Below are positions 1 to 9,651 of a stretch of 64,000 nt of DNA, piece after piece (position 1 is the stretch's first letter; every line of letters begins with the position of its first letter). A program made the translations under genes and the position numbers. Source of the stretch: Stutzerimonas balearica DSM 6083 (lineage in GTDB: Bacteria > Pseudomonadota > Gammaproteobacteria > Pseudomonadales > Pseudomonadaceae); NCBI RefSeq assembly GCF_000818015.1, contig NZ_CP007511.1, positions 558,001-622,000 of the forward strand, given 5' to 3'. The notes under the pieces are model-generated. The model ran no database searches, was not told where the DNA came from, and worked only from the letters and a program-made list of their open reading frames with translations.

Positions 1-1956
1 ACGGGGCTTGTGGGCTTCGGCGCGCAGCAGGGCGAGATGGCTGAACGGCGGCAGGCCGGCAGCACGACGTTCGCTCAGCGCCTGCTCGGCAAAGGCGAAA
101 TAGCCCTGCTCGGTCAGCTGAACCAACAGCGGATGGTCGGCCAGGTGCGTTTGGATGATGACCCGGCCGGGCTCGTCTGCCCTGCCGGCCCGGCCGGCGA
201 CCTGGACGATCAGTTGTGCCATGCGCTCGGCGGCACGAAAGTCGGCCGAGAACAGTCCGCCATCGGCATCGAGAATGGCGACCAGCGTCACGCGCGGGAA
301 ATGGTGGCCCTTGGCAAGCATCTGCGTGCCCACCAGCAGGCACGGCGCGCCGCGGTTGATAGTGGTGTAGAGCTGCTCCATGGCGCCCTTGCGCGAGGTG
401 CTGTCGCGGTCGATGCGCAGCACCGGGACGTCCGGGAACAGCGTCGCCAGCCGTTCCTCGGCGCGCTCGGTGCCGGCGCCGACCGGGCGCAGGTCGACAT
501 GGGCGCAACTGGGGCAGTTGCTTGGCGGTCGCTGAACGTGGCCGCAATGATGGCAGCGCAGCTCGTGGTGGCGCTGGTGCAGCGTCATGCGGGCGTCGCA
601 GCGGGGGCACTGGCTGATCCAGCCGCAATCGTGGCAGAGCAGTGCCGGCGCGAAGCCGCGGCGGTTGAGGAAGACCAGTACCTGTTGGCCGGCTTTCAGC
701 GTCTGGCCGATCGCCTGTTCGAGCGGTGCCGAAATGCCCGCTTCCAGTGGTCGACTCTTTACATCCAGGCGCAGGAAGCGCGGGCTCTTCGCGCCGCCGG
801 CTCGCTCGCTCAGGCGCAGCAAGGCGTAGCGGCCGCTGTGCGCGTTGTGCAGGCTCTCGAGCGAAGGTGTCGCCGAGCCAAGCAGGATCGGGATGTCCTC
901 CTGGCGGGCGCGGACCAGCGCCAGGTCGCGTGCGTGATAGCGCAGGCCTTCCTGCTGCTTGTAGGAGGCGTCGTGCTCCTCGTCGATGATGATCAGCCCC
1001 GGCCGCTTCATCGGCGTGAACAGCGCCGAGCGGGTGCCGATGATGATGTCGGCTTCGCCATCGCGCGCTGCCAGCCAGGCGTCCAGCCGCTCCCGATCGT
1101 TGACATTGGAATGCAGCAGGGCGATACGGGCATTGAAGCGCTGCTCGAATCGCGCGAGCGTCTGCGGCCCCAGGTTGATTTCCGGGATCAGTACCAGGGT
1201 CTGTCGGCCGGCTTCGAGCATGCGGTGGATCAGTTGCAGGTACACCTCGGTCTTGCCGCTACCGGTCACGCCCGCGAGGAGAAAGGCCTGGAAGCCACCA
1301 AAGCCTGCCTGCACGGCGGTAAAGGCAGCGCGCTGCTGGGCGTTGAGCGGGAGCTCCGGCTGCAGCAGCCAACTGCCGTGGTGGGGCGCGGGCGGGCTGC
1401 TGCGCCGTGCCTCCAGCCGTACCAGGCCTTTCTCGCGTAGGAGCTCCAGGCTGTCACGGTTGATCTGCAACTTGCCGAGCAGGCTGTGGGCGACGCCATG
1501 CGGGTGCTGGGCGATGGTCTTGAGTGCCTCGCGCTGACGAGGCGCCCTGCCCAGGCGCGGGTCATCGAGGCTGGCGCCCTCGCACGCCAGCCAGAAACGC
1601 TCCAGGCGAACTTCGGCAGGCTCACCCTGGCGCAGCAGGGTTGGCAACGCCCAGCTGAAGGTGTCGCCCAGGCTGTGCTGGTAGTACTGGGCAGCCCAAA
1701 GACACAGGCGAACCATGGCCGGCGGCAGAGGCGGCGTAGCATCCAGTATCTCGCGCGCCGGACGCAGCTTGTCCGCGGGAACCTCGCTTCGGTCGGCGAG
1801 TTCGACCAGCACGCCGATCACCTCGCGCCGGCCGAAAGGCACGCGTACCCGTACGCCGGGCTGCAGCTGGGCGGTGCGGCTGCCGGCGGGCGGCAGATAG
1901 TCGAACAACCGCCGCAACGGCGAGGGTAGTGCGAGGCGAAGGATGGTCTGGGCCAC
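1..1956 (-). CDS. priA: Primosomal protein N' (PriA helicase), 3' end cut by window edge
   Basis: PriA is the 3'-to-5' DNA helicase that reloads DnaB at stalled forks. About 652 residues are visible and the frame is still open at position 1, so roughly the last 90 residues are missing (family about 730-740). The reading starts at a GTG at 1956 (protein begins VAQTILRLALPSPLRRLFDY), preceded by an AGGA Shine-Dalgarno; the GTG start makes it easy to miss. Seen: Walker A GVTGSGKTE near 1265-1290, DEEH helicase box near 980, and the zinc cluster CHDCGW, CPRCD, CHHCG, CPSCA between about 500 and 650, all in PriA order. It is divergent from rpmE, as in other Pseudomonas. Identification is firm. Confidence 0.95.
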   Translation of the reverse strand, partial: MAQTILRLALPSPLRRLFDYLPPAGSRTAQLQPGVRVRVPFGRREVIGVLVELADRSEVPADKLRPAREILDATPPLPPAMVRLCLWAAQYYQHSLGDTFSWALPTLLRQGEPAEVRLERFWLACEGASLDDPRLGRAPRQREALKTIAQHPHGVAHSLLGKLQINRDSLELLREKGLVRLEARRSSPPAPHHGSWLLQPELPLNAQQRAAFTAVQAGFGGFQAFLLAGVTGSGKTEVYLQLIHRMLEAGRQTLVLIPEINLGPQTLARFEQRFNARIALLHSNVNDRERLDAWLAARDGEADIIIGTRSALFTPMKRPGLIIIDEEHDASYKQQEGLRYHARDLALVRARQEDIPILLGSATPSLESLHNAHSGRYALLRLSERAGGAKSPRFLRLDVKSRPLEAGISAPLEQAIGQTLKAGQQVLVFLNRRGFAPALLCHDCGWISQCPRCDARMTLHQRHHELRCHHCGHVQRPPSNCPSCAHVDLRPVGAGTERAEERLATLFPDVPVLRIDRDSTSRKGAMEQLYTTINRGAPCLLVGTQMLAKGHHFPRVTLVAILDADGGLFSADFRAAERMAQLIVQVAGRAGRADEPGRVIIQTHLADHPLLVQLTEQGYFAFAEQALSERRAAGLPPFSHLALLRAEAHKPR

Positions 1957-2027
1957 GGAGCATTCCTGAGGGGTGGACGGCGATGGTAGCCGATCGCTGA
2001 CCGCCGAGCAGCGGCGCGGTCCTGCGC

Positions 2028-2055
2028 TTGCAACAGCGCAAGCCTCTGGTATCAT
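2028..2055 (+). promoter_or_regulatory. Putative sigma-70 promoter of rpmE
   Basis: A TTGCAA box (2028-2033) and a TATCAT box (2050-2055) are separated by 16 bases. They lie in the priA-rpmE divergent gap, 69 bases before the rpmE start. Seen in sequence; activity is inference. Confidence 0.5.
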
Positions 2056-2123
2056 TCGCGCCCTAATTCGTGCGGTGCTCGGCATAGGGTCGGGTGGCGG
2101 CACGCAATCCAAGAGGATTCATC

Positions 2124-2336
2124 ATGAAAGCCGATATCCATCCGAACTACGTTGAGGTCAAGGCGACCTGCAGCTGTGGCAACGTCATCCAGACTCGTTC
2201 GACTCTGGGCAAGGACCTCAGCCTCGACGTGTGCTCCGAGTGCCACCCGTTCTACACCGGCAAGCAGAAAGTGCTGGATACCGGTGGTCGCATCGACCGC
2301 TTCAAGCAGCGCTTCGGTGTGTTCGGCGCCAAGTAA
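2124..2336 (+). CDS. rpmE: 50S ribosomal protein L31, zinc-binding form
   Basis: L31 of the large ribosomal subunit, 70 residues, the normal length. The C16-x-C18 (CSC) and C37-x2-C40 (CSEC) cysteines mark the zinc-containing C+ form, as opposed to the zinc-free paralogue made under zinc starvation. The start [12 protein letters not shown] is chosen because it is the conserved L31 N-terminus and follows AAGAGGA. A single-gene unit: its own promoter lies upstream and terminator-like hairpins follow directly. Confidence 0.97.
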   Translation: MKADIHPNYVEVKATCSCGNVIQTRSTLGKDLSLDVCSECHPFYTGKQKVLDTGGRIDRFKQRFGVFGAK

Positions 2337-2346
2337 GCCGAACCGA

Positions 2347-2403
2347 AAAACCCATGGGGTTTTCCGAGCGTTTGAGAAAGGCGTCCCTGGTGGGCGCCTT
2401 TTT
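2347..2403 (+). terminator. Tandem hairpins after rpmE, overlapping the nuclease start
   Basis: First hairpin: AAAACCC (2347-2353), loop ATG, GGGTTTT (2357-2363). Second: AAAGGCG (2377-2383) pairs with CGCCTTT (2395-2401) and runs into a T tract, the classic intrinsic terminator shape. Both lie inside the first 17 codons of the nuclease gene, and the loop of the first is exactly the nuclease ATG. Confidence 0.6.
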
Positions 2404-3145
2404 CGTTTCTGCAGCCCTGGCGCTTCCCGTGCACGCCCTCTGCCCGGCGCCGCAGGGGCTGGAGCTCCAGCGGGTCGCGCAGGTCATCGACGGGGATACG
2501 CTGCGGCTGGATGACGGGCGCAGTGTGCGCATGATCGGCCTCAACACGCCGGAGCGGGGCCGCAAGGGGCGCTCGGCCGAGCCGTTTGCCGAGCAGGCGA
2601 CGCGCAAACTGCGGGCGCTGGTCGAGGCCAGCGAGGGTCGGGTGTTCGTGCAGCCTGGGGCCGAGTCGCATGACCGCTATGGGCGCCTGCTCGCGCACGT
2701 GTATGACAGTCGGGGCGGAAATCTCGAGGCTGAGCAACTGCTGGCCGGGCTGGGCTATTTCGTGGCGGCTTATCCGAACGCGGCGCTGGTCGCCTGCCAT
2801 CGGGCCGCCGAACGCCAGGCTCGCGAGGCGCATCTGGGGCTCTGGCGGCAGGCCAAGGCTCAGCGGCCCGAGGCCATCAGGCAGGGTGGGTTTGCGTTGA
2901 TTCGCGGCCGGGTCATGCGCGTCGAGCGTAATCGCGGCGGTGTATGGCTCGAGCTTGACGGGCCGATGGTGCTGCAGGTGTCGCCGCGGCAGCTGGCTGG
3001 GTTCGATGTCGCGGCGCTGCGGAGGCTGGAGGGGCGTGACGTCGAGGTACGTGGCTGGGTCGTCGATCGCCAGGGGCGCAAGGCCAAGCGGCAGGCGCGT
3101 TGGCTGCTGCGACTGACCCATCCAGCGATGCTGGAAGTGCGCTGA
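2354..3145 (+). CDS. Secreted thermonuclease-family (SNase-like) nuclease
   Basis: A staphylococcal-nuclease-fold protein of 263 residues. Residues about 5-28 (RLRKASLVGAFFVSAALALP) look like a signal peptide ending VHA, so export is likely. The SNase core follows: VAQVIDGDTLRL, VRMIGLNTPE, HDRYGRLLAHVY, AREAHLGLW, with the Asp, Arg and Glu positions expected for the calcium site and catalysis. About 100 C-terminal residues form an extra domain (IRGRVMRVERNRGGVWLEL). The ATG at 2354 sits in the loop of a hairpin; an in-frame TTG at 2372 is an alternative start. The last 386 bases are repeated at 4042-4427 as part of a duplication; this upstream copy is intact. Confidence 0.85.
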   Translation: MGFSERLRKASLVGAFFVSAALALPVHALCPAPQGLELQRVAQVIDGDTLRLDDGRSVRMIGLNTPERGRKGRSAEPFAEQATRKLRALVEASEGRVFVQPGAESHDRYGRLLAHVYDSRGGNLEAEQLLAGLGYFVAAYPNAALVACHRAAERQAREAHLGLWRQAKAQRPEAIRQGGFALIRGRVMRVERNRGGVWLELDGPMVLQVSPRQLAGFDVAALRRLEGRDVEVRGWVVDRQGRKAKRQARWLLRLTHPAMLEVR

Positions 3146-3577
3146 CGAAGACGTCGCATATCTGTGCGTGCTTTGGCGAGTATGCCCTGAAAGTCGTAAG
3201 GGGCGAGGCTTGACAGCCCTGGGGTGGTCTAGCTTGAGGCGCCGCTCGGTCTTGGCGTATGCTCGGCCGGCTGTCTGTCCCAATAAAATAAGCGGAAATG
3301 CCAAATGACTGACCTGAAAACTGCCGCTCTTGACTACCATTCCCAGCCGCGTCCGGGAAAGCTGAGCGTAGAGTTGACCAAGCCTACTGCCACCGCTCGT
3401 GATCTGTCGTTGGCCTACAGTCCAGGCGTTGCCGCACCCGTTCGTGAGATCGCTCGTGATGCCGAGCTGGCCTACCGCTACACCGGTAAGGGCAACCTGG
3501 TGGCGGTCATCTCCGACGGCACCGCAATTCTGGGGCTGGGTAACCTGGGGCCGCTGGCGTCCAAGCCGGTAATGGAA
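2760..3577 (+). repeat. Direct repeat copy A, 818 bp (nuclease 3' end to maeB 5' end)
   Basis: Positions 2760-3577 recur at 4042-4859 at a constant offset of 1282 bases, with the same orientation and no mismatch found where I compared. The copy runs from codon 136 of the nuclease through the intergenic promoter region and the first 91 codons of maeB. The sequences diverge sharply at both ends. Confidence 0.95.
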
Positions 3578-3583
3578 ATCTGA
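3305..3583 (+). pseudogene. Truncated duplicate of malic enzyme gene maeB (5' end only)
   Basis: The first 91 codons are identical to maeB at 4587-4859, then the reading runs into ATC TGA at the junction with the inserted 45-bp unit. The remaining 330 residues, including the catalytic and NADP domains, are missing, so no enzyme can be made. It still has the same upstream region as the full gene and would be transcribed and translated into a roughly 92-residue stub. It is the upstream half of the 818-bp duplication. Confidence 0.92.
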
Positions 3584-3667
3584 ACGGCGGCCTGCATGCC
3601 TGGCTGGCCGAACAGCTGCCGCATCTGAACGGCGGCCTGCATGCCTGGCTGGCCGAACAGCTGCCGC
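3578..3667 (+). repeat. Perfect tandem duplicate of a 45-bp unit of outside origin
   Basis: The unit at 3578-3622 is repeated exactly at 3623-3667, starting ATCTGAACGG and ending AGCTGCCGC. It matches nothing else I can see in the window. In one frame each unit reads [14 protein letters not shown], which resembles the C-terminal GG-x3-W motif of rhodanese sulfurtransferases; that origin is inference. glpE in this window has a different sequence there. Confidence 0.85.
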
Positions 3668-4039
3668 GGGCTTTCGGCAGACCGGCGATCATCGCCAGCT
3701 GCGCCAGGCTCAAGTCCTTGATCGACTGGCCGTAATAGACCTGAGAGGCCGCTTCGATGCCGTACGCGCGGTGGCCGAGATAGATCTTGTTGACGTACAG
3801 CTCGAGGATTTCGTTCTTGCTCAGCTCGCGCTCAATCTGCAGCGCCAGGAGGATCTCGCTGATCTTGCGTGAAAAGCTGCGTTCGCTGGTCAGGAAGTAG
3901 TTCTTGGCCACCTGCATCGTGATGGTGCTGCCGCCGGTCTGGATGTGCCCGCTCTTCAATAATTGCGCGGCAGCGCGCATCAGGCCGGTTACGTCGACGC
4001 CATAATGGTTAGCGAAATTGTCGTCTTCGGCGGCCAGCA
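3668..4039 (-). pseudogene. Displaced 372-bp internal fragment of ponA
   Basis: Identical to ponA positions 7790-8161 (offset 4122) in the same orientation. It covers part of the transglycosylase domain (from HALLAAEDDNFANHYG through IAGLPKA) without start, stop or transpeptidase domain. It is bounded by the 45-bp doublet on the left and, after two extra bases (TC), by the second 818-bp repeat on the right. It cannot encode a functional protein. Confidence 0.93.
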
Positions 4040-4041
4040 TC

Positions 4042-4427
4042 TCGTGGCGGCTTATCCGAACGCGGCGCTGGTCGCCTGCCATCGGGCCGCCGAACGCCAG
4101 GCTCGCGAGGCGCATCTGGGGCTCTGGCGGCAGGCCAAGGCTCAGCGGCCCGAGGCCATCAGGCAGGGTGGGTTTGCGTTGATTCGCGGCCGGGTCATGC
4201 GCGTCGAGCGTAATCGCGGCGGTGTATGGCTCGAGCTTGACGGGCCGATGGTGCTGCAGGTGTCGCCGCGGCAGCTGGCTGGGTTCGATGTCGCGGCGCT
4301 GCGGAGGCTGGAGGGGCGTGACGTCGAGGTACGTGGCTGGGTCGTCGATCGCCAGGGGCGCAAGGCCAAGCGGCAGGCGCGTTGGCTGCTGCGACTGACC
4401 CATCCAGCGATGCTGGAAGTGCGCTGA
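4042..4427 (+). pseudogene. 3' fragment of the SNase-like nuclease gene
   Basis: Identical to 2760-3145. It lacks the signal peptide and the catalytic first half, and keeps about 128 C-terminal codons and the native stop. A reading that begins at 3963 in antisense ponA DNA runs into it in frame, but this chimera has no recognisable start context and is not considered a gene. Confidence 0.9.
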
Positions 4428-4859
4428 CGAAGACGTCGCATATCTGTGCGTGCTTTGGCGAGTATGCCCTGAAAGTCGTAAGGGGCGAGGCTTGACAGCC
4501 CTGGGGTGGTCTAGCTTGAGGCGCCGCTCGGTCTTGGCGTATGCTCGGCCGGCTGTCTGTCCCAATAAAATAAGCGGAAATGCCAAATGACTGACCTGAA
4601 AACTGCCGCTCTTGACTACCATTCCCAGCCGCGTCCGGGAAAGCTGAGCGTAGAGTTGACCAAGCCTACTGCCACCGCTCGTGATCTGTCGTTGGCCTAC
4701 AGTCCAGGCGTTGCCGCACCCGTTCGTGAGATCGCTCGTGATGCCGAGCTGGCCTACCGCTACACCGGTAAGGGCAACCTGGTGGCGGTCATCTCCGACG
4801 GCACCGCAATTCTGGGGCTGGGTAACCTGGGGCCGCTGGCGTCCAAGCCGGTAATGGAA
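4042..4859 (+). repeat. Direct repeat copy B, 818 bp
   Basis: Second copy of 2760-3577. It begins inside the nuclease coding sequence, so 4042-4427 is a 3' nuclease fragment with no start, and it ends at codon 91 of the intact maeB, which continues normally. Confidence 0.95.
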
Positions 4860-5852
4860 GGCAAGGGCGTTCTGTTCAAGCGCTTCGCTGGCGTGGACGT
4901 GTTCGATATCGAAGTCGATGCCGAAAGCCCGCAGGCTTTCATCGATACCGTCAAGCGCATCTCCATTACCTTCGGCGGCATTAACCTCGAGGACATCAAG
5001 GCGCCCGAGTGCTTCGAAATCGAGCGCGCGCTCATCGAGCAGTGCGATATCCCGGTCTTCCATGACGACCAGCATGGCACTGCGATCGTTACCGCGGCCG
5101 GCATGCTCAATGCGTTGGAGATCGCGGGCAAGAGCATCGAAGACGCGAAGATCGTCTGCCTGGGTGCTGGTGCGGCGGCTACCTCCTGCATGAAGCTGCT
5201 GGTGAGCATCGGGGCGAAGATCGAGAACATCTTCATGATCGACCGCAAGGGTGTGATTCATGCCGGGCGCGACGATCTCAACCAGTACAAGGCGATTTTC
5301 GCTCACGAAACCGACAAGCGAACCCTCGACGACGCGCTGGACGGCGCTGATGTGTTCGTCGGCCTTTCCGGTGCCAACCTGCTGAGCCCCGAAGGTCTCA
5401 AGCGCATGGCAGCCAATCCGATCGTGTTCGCCTGCTCGAACCCCGATCCCGAAATCAGCCCGGAACTGGCGCATGCCACACGTTCCGACGTGATCATGGC
5501 GACCGGTCGTTCCGACTATCCGAATCAGGTCAACAACGTACTCGGCTTCCCGTTCATCTTCCGGGGCGCACTGGATGTCCGCGCCAAGCGCATCAACGAA
5601 GAGATGAAGATTGCTGCTGCGCTGGCGCTGCGTGATCTGGCCAAGCTGCCGGTTCCTGCCGAGGTATGTGAGGCCTATGGCGGGCAGAGCCTGGAGTTCG
5701 GCCGCGAATACATCATTCCCAAGCCGATGGATCCGCGGCTGATCACCCTGGTGTCCGATGCGGTGGCCAAGGCGGCCATCGAAAGTGGTGTTGCGACGCT
5801 GCCCTATCCGGCCAACTATCCGCTGAAGTCGGTGGATGACGTCTTTGTCTGA
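4587..5852 (+). CDS. maeB: NAD(P)-dependent malic enzyme, short form
   Basis: Oxidative decarboxylation of L-malate to pyruvate and CO2, feeding pyruvate and NADPH to central metabolism. The 421-residue length matches the short malic enzyme of Pseudomonas and lacks the phosphotransacetylase-like C-terminal domain of long MaeB forms. Seen: the malic N domain ([16 protein letters not shown], then the [16 protein letters not shown] region), FHDDQHGTAIV for metal and substrate, a Rossmann site CLGAGAAA near 190-200, and ACSNPDPEISPE. The intact copy is the downstream one; its 5' 273 bases are duplicated upstream at 3305. A strong terminator follows. Confidence 0.95.
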   Translation: MTDLKTAALDYHSQPRPGKLSVELTKPTATARDLSLAYSPGVAAPVREIARDAELAYRYTGKGNLVAVISDGTAILGLGNLGPLASKPVMEGKGVLFKRFAGVDVFDIEVDAESPQAFIDTVKRISITFGGINLEDIKAPECFEIERALIEQCDIPVFHDDQHGTAIVTAAGMLNALEIAGKSIEDAKIVCLGAGAAATSCMKLLVSIGAKIENIFMIDRKGVIHAGRDDLNQYKAIFAHETDKRTLDDALDGADVFVGLSGANLLSPEGLKRMAANPIVFACSNPDPEISPELAHATRSDVIMATGRSDYPNQVNNVLGFPFIFRGALDVRAKRINEEMKIAAALALRDLAKLPVPAEVCEAYGGQSLEFGREYIIPKPMDPRLITLVSDAVAKAAIESGVATLPYPANYPLKSVDDVFV

Positions 5853-5872
5853 CAATCGATACGAGCGCTAAA

Positions 5873-5901
5873 AAAACGCCCTGCTTAGTCAGGGCGTTTT
5901 C
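5873..5901 (+). terminator. Intrinsic terminator of maeB
   Basis: AAAACGCCCTG (5873-5883) pairs with CAGGGCGTTTT (5890-5900) across a 6-base loop. T residues follow on the plus strand and A residues flank the other side, so it could also serve the convergent ponA transcript. Confidence 0.85.
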
Positions 5902-5993
5902 TTTGGTGTCGTAGATCGGTCGGCTGGCGAGCGCTCGATGTGACCGATGAGATCGCGCGGGCACTTCTGGTCGGCTCGCGCGACCTGTGGACC

Positions 5994-8405
5994 TCAGAAC
6001 AGGTCGAGCGGCGCGGCTTCGTTCGCCGGTAACGGGCTGCCCGGGATCTGCAGGTCGGGCGCGAGTTCGTTCATCGGCGGTGGTGAGTCTTCGCTCTTGA
6101 ACACTTCGAAGTAGGCGTCCGGCGTTCCCGGCGAGGCGGCGCGACCGCTGACCGGGTCCACGCGCAGGGTAAGGATGCCTTCAGGTTCCGGCGGCAGGTG
6201 CTCGGGTTGGTCCTTGAGCACGGTCCCCATGTAGCTCATCCAGATCGGCAGAGCCACGGTGCCGCCGTACTCGTTGCGTCCAAGGCTTCGCGGCTGGTCG
6301 AAGCCGCTCCAGACGGTGGTGACGATATCGGCGTTATAGCCGGAGAACCAGCTGTCGAACGAATCGTTGGTCGTGCCGGTCTTGCCGGCCAGGTCGTTGC
6401 GCCCCAGGGCCAGTGCGCGTCGCCCGGTGCCGCGCTTGATCACATCCTGAAGCATGCTGGTCATGATGTAGGCGGTGCGCTCATCGATGATGCGCTCGGC
6501 AACCTGCGGTGCGCTTTCGTCTTCCCCTGCGACAGCTTCGGCGGAGCTGACTGCCGGGCTGTCCTCCTGCGCAGCGATTTGCTCGTGCGGGACGCGCGGC
6601 GGGTTCGCGGTAAACAGTACCTCGCCCTGCCTGTCCTCGATGCGCTCGATCAGATAAGGCTCGATGCGGTAGCCACCATTGGCGAAAACGGTCCAGCCTG
6701 TGGCGATTTCCATTGGGGTCAGCGTGGCGGTGCCCAGTGCCAGGGAGAGGTTGCGCGGCAAGTCCTCGCGCTTGAAGCCGAAGCGGGTGATGTAATCAAG
6801 GGCGTAGTCGATGCCAATGGCCTGGAGCAGGCGAATGGATACGAGGTTACGGGACTTATATAGCGCCTCGCGCATGCGGATCGGGCCGAGGAAGGTATTG
6901 TTGTCGTTCTTCGGTCGCCAGACTCGGTCCATGCCTTCCTCGACGAAAACGATCGGCGAGTCGTTGACCAGAGTCGCTGCGGTGTAGCCGGCGTCGAGGG
7001 CTGCGCTGTAGACGAACGGCTTGAAGCTGGACCCGGGTTGGCGCTTGGCCTGGATGGCACGGTTGTACTTGCTCTGGCCGAAGGAGAAGCCGCCGGCAAG
7101 CGCCTCGATAGAGCCGTCCTGCGGGTCGAGCGAAACCAGGGCCGCCTGAGCCTGGGGGATCTGGCTGAACAGGGCGTGCTTGTCCGTCCAGCGAATGCGT
7201 ACCAAGTCGCCAAGTTTGACGACGTCGGATGGCTTGGTCGGTCGTGGCCCGAGGCTGTTGGTGGCCAGATGGGGGCGAGCCCATTTCATGCTGTCCCAGC
7301 TCACCGCGTGTTCCTGGCCGTCACGAGTCAGTACCTGAATGCCGTCGTTTCCGACCTGGCTCACGACGGCTGGCTGGAGCCCCGAGAGCGCCCGGCGGCT
7401 GCTCAACTCGTCCAGCCATTTGCTGCGCTCTGTGCCCAGTTGCGCTTCGGCGCCGCGGTAGCCATGGCGCTGGTCGTAGCTGATGAGGCCGTCGATCAGG
7501 GCCTGGTTGGCGGCTTCCTGGCGGTCGCTGCGCACGCTGGTGACGACCCGAAAGCCGTCGGTATAGGCGGCGCTGCCATAGCGGCCGACCATTTCGGCCC
7601 GCGCCATCTCGGCGATGTAAGGCGCCTCGAGTTCGGGCGAGGCGCCGTGATAGCGCGCCGTCTCGCTCTCGGCAATGGCCTGCTCGTAGCGCTGCTGGTC
7701 GATGTAGCCGAGCTTTTGCATTCGGCCGAGGATCCAGTCGCGTCGCTCTTTGCTGCGTGTCGGGTTGACCAGAGGATTGAACGCTGAGGGGGCTTTCGGC
7801 AGACCGGCGATCATCGCCAGCTGCGCCAGGCTCAAGTCCTTGATCGACTGGCCGTAATAGACCTGAGAGGCCGCTTCGATGCCGTACGCGCGGTGGCCGA
7901 GATAGATCTTGTTGACGTACAGCTCGAGGATTTCGTTCTTGCTCAGCTCGCGCTCAATCTGCAGCGCCAGGAGGATCTCGCTGATCTTGCGTGAAAAGCT
8001 GCGTTCGCTGGTCAGGAAGTAGTTCTTGGCCACCTGCATCGTGATGGTGCTGCCGCCGGTCTGGATGTGCCCGCTCTTCAATAATTGCGCGGCAGCGCGC
8101 ATCAGGCCGGTTACGTCGACGCCATAATGGTTAGCGAAATTGTCGTCTTCGGCGGCCAGCAGCGCGTGAATGAAGTCGTCGGGGATTTCCTCGAAGCGGA
8201 TTGGCGAGCGGCGCATTTCGCCAAATTCGGCGATGAGCTTTTCGTCGGCGCTGAACACGCGCAAGGGGATCTGCAGCTGGACGTTGCGCAGCGATTCGAC
8301 CGAGGGGAGATTGGGGTTCAGGTAGAGGAACGCCCCGCTGATACTGAGCAGCACGGCGCACAGCAAGCCAAGGCTGGACCACAAGAGAAACTTCAGAAGA
8401 CGCAT
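5994..8405 (-). CDS. ponA: Penicillin-binding protein 1A (bifunctional transglycosylase/transpeptidase)
   Basis: Class A PBP that polymerises and cross-links peptidoglycan at the inner membrane. 803 residues from MRLLKFLLWSSLGL, chosen over a further upstream ATG at 8474 because the transmembrane anchor (residues about 5-27) then begins at the N-terminus as in the family. Seen: transglycosylase motifs AAEDDNFANHYGVD, GGSTITMQVAKNYF, RKISEILLALQIE, then transpeptidase SSFKP (from KRQPGSSFKPF), SRN-type KSRNLVS and KTGTTND. Divergent from pilM. A 372-bp internal segment (7790-8161) also occurs at 3668-4039. Confidence 0.95.
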   Translation of the reverse strand: MRLLKFLLWSSLGLLCAVLLSISGAFLYLNPNLPSVESLRNVQLQIPLRVFSADEKLIAEFGEMRRSPIRFEEIPDDFIHALLAAEDDNFANHYGVDVTGLMRAAAQLLKSGHIQTGGSTITMQVAKNYFLTSERSFSRKISEILLALQIERELSKNEILELYVNKIYLGHRAYGIEAASQVYYGQSIKDLSLAQLAMIAGLPKAPSAFNPLVNPTRSKERRDWILGRMQKLGYIDQQRYEQAIAESETARYHGASPELEAPYIAEMARAEMVGRYGSAAYTDGFRVVTSVRSDRQEAANQALIDGLISYDQRHGYRGAEAQLGTERSKWLDELSSRRALSGLQPAVVSQVGNDGIQVLTRDGQEHAVSWDSMKWARPHLATNSLGPRPTKPSDVVKLGDLVRIRWTDKHALFSQIPQAQAALVSLDPQDGSIEALAGGFSFGQSKYNRAIQAKRQPGSSFKPFVYSAALDAGYTAATLVNDSPIVFVEEGMDRVWRPKNDNNTFLGPIRMREALYKSRNLVSIRLLQAIGIDYALDYITRFGFKREDLPRNLSLALGTATLTPMEIATGWTVFANGGYRIEPYLIERIEDRQGEVLFTANPPRVPHEQIAAQEDSPAVSSAEAVAGEDESAPQVAERIIDERTAYIMTSMLQDVIKRGTGRRALALGRNDLAGKTGTTNDSFDSWFSGYNADIVTTVWSGFDQPRSLGRNEYGGTVALPIWMSYMGTVLKDQPEHLPPEPEGILTLRVDPVSGRAASPGTPDAYFEVFKSEDSPPPMNELAPDLQIPGSPLPANEAAPLDLF

Positions 8406-8505
8406 CAGGGCTCTAGAAATCCGGAAAGCAGTGGGTGCGGCAGCAGACGATGCCGAAAGAGAAAAACGGATCACAGTATATGCGTTTTTTTTGCCTTCTA
8501 GCCAT

Positions 8506-8534
8506 TTGCGGTTCTGTCAAGCCTGTAATCTAAT
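8506..8534 (+). promoter_or_regulatory. Putative promoter of the pilMNOPQ operon
   Basis: TTGCGG (8506-8511) and TCTAAT (8529-8534) with a 17-base spacer, 52 bases before the pilM GTG start, in the gap divergent with ponA. Confidence 0.5.
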
Positions 8535-8559
8535 GCGGCAAAACATAATTAATCCGTAA

Positions 8560-9650
<1,091 letters not shown>

Positions 9651-9651
<1 letters not shown>

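Noticed and set aside
3205..3304. TTGACA near 3210 as the -35 box of maeB
   Set aside because: No acceptable -10 at 16-18 bases; a weaker TTGAGG-18-TATGCT pair lies downstream, but I could not support either as the promoter.
3963..4427. Chimeric 154-codon frame joining antisense ponA to the nuclease tail
   Set aside because: Product of the rearrangement; lacks a ribosome site and the nuclease catalytic half.
3507..5855. 782-codon open frame antisense to maeB and the duplicated region
   Set aside because: It mirrors maeB, nuclease and ponA fragments and has no domain except the displaced ponA piece in frame; a high-GC shadow created by the rearrangement.
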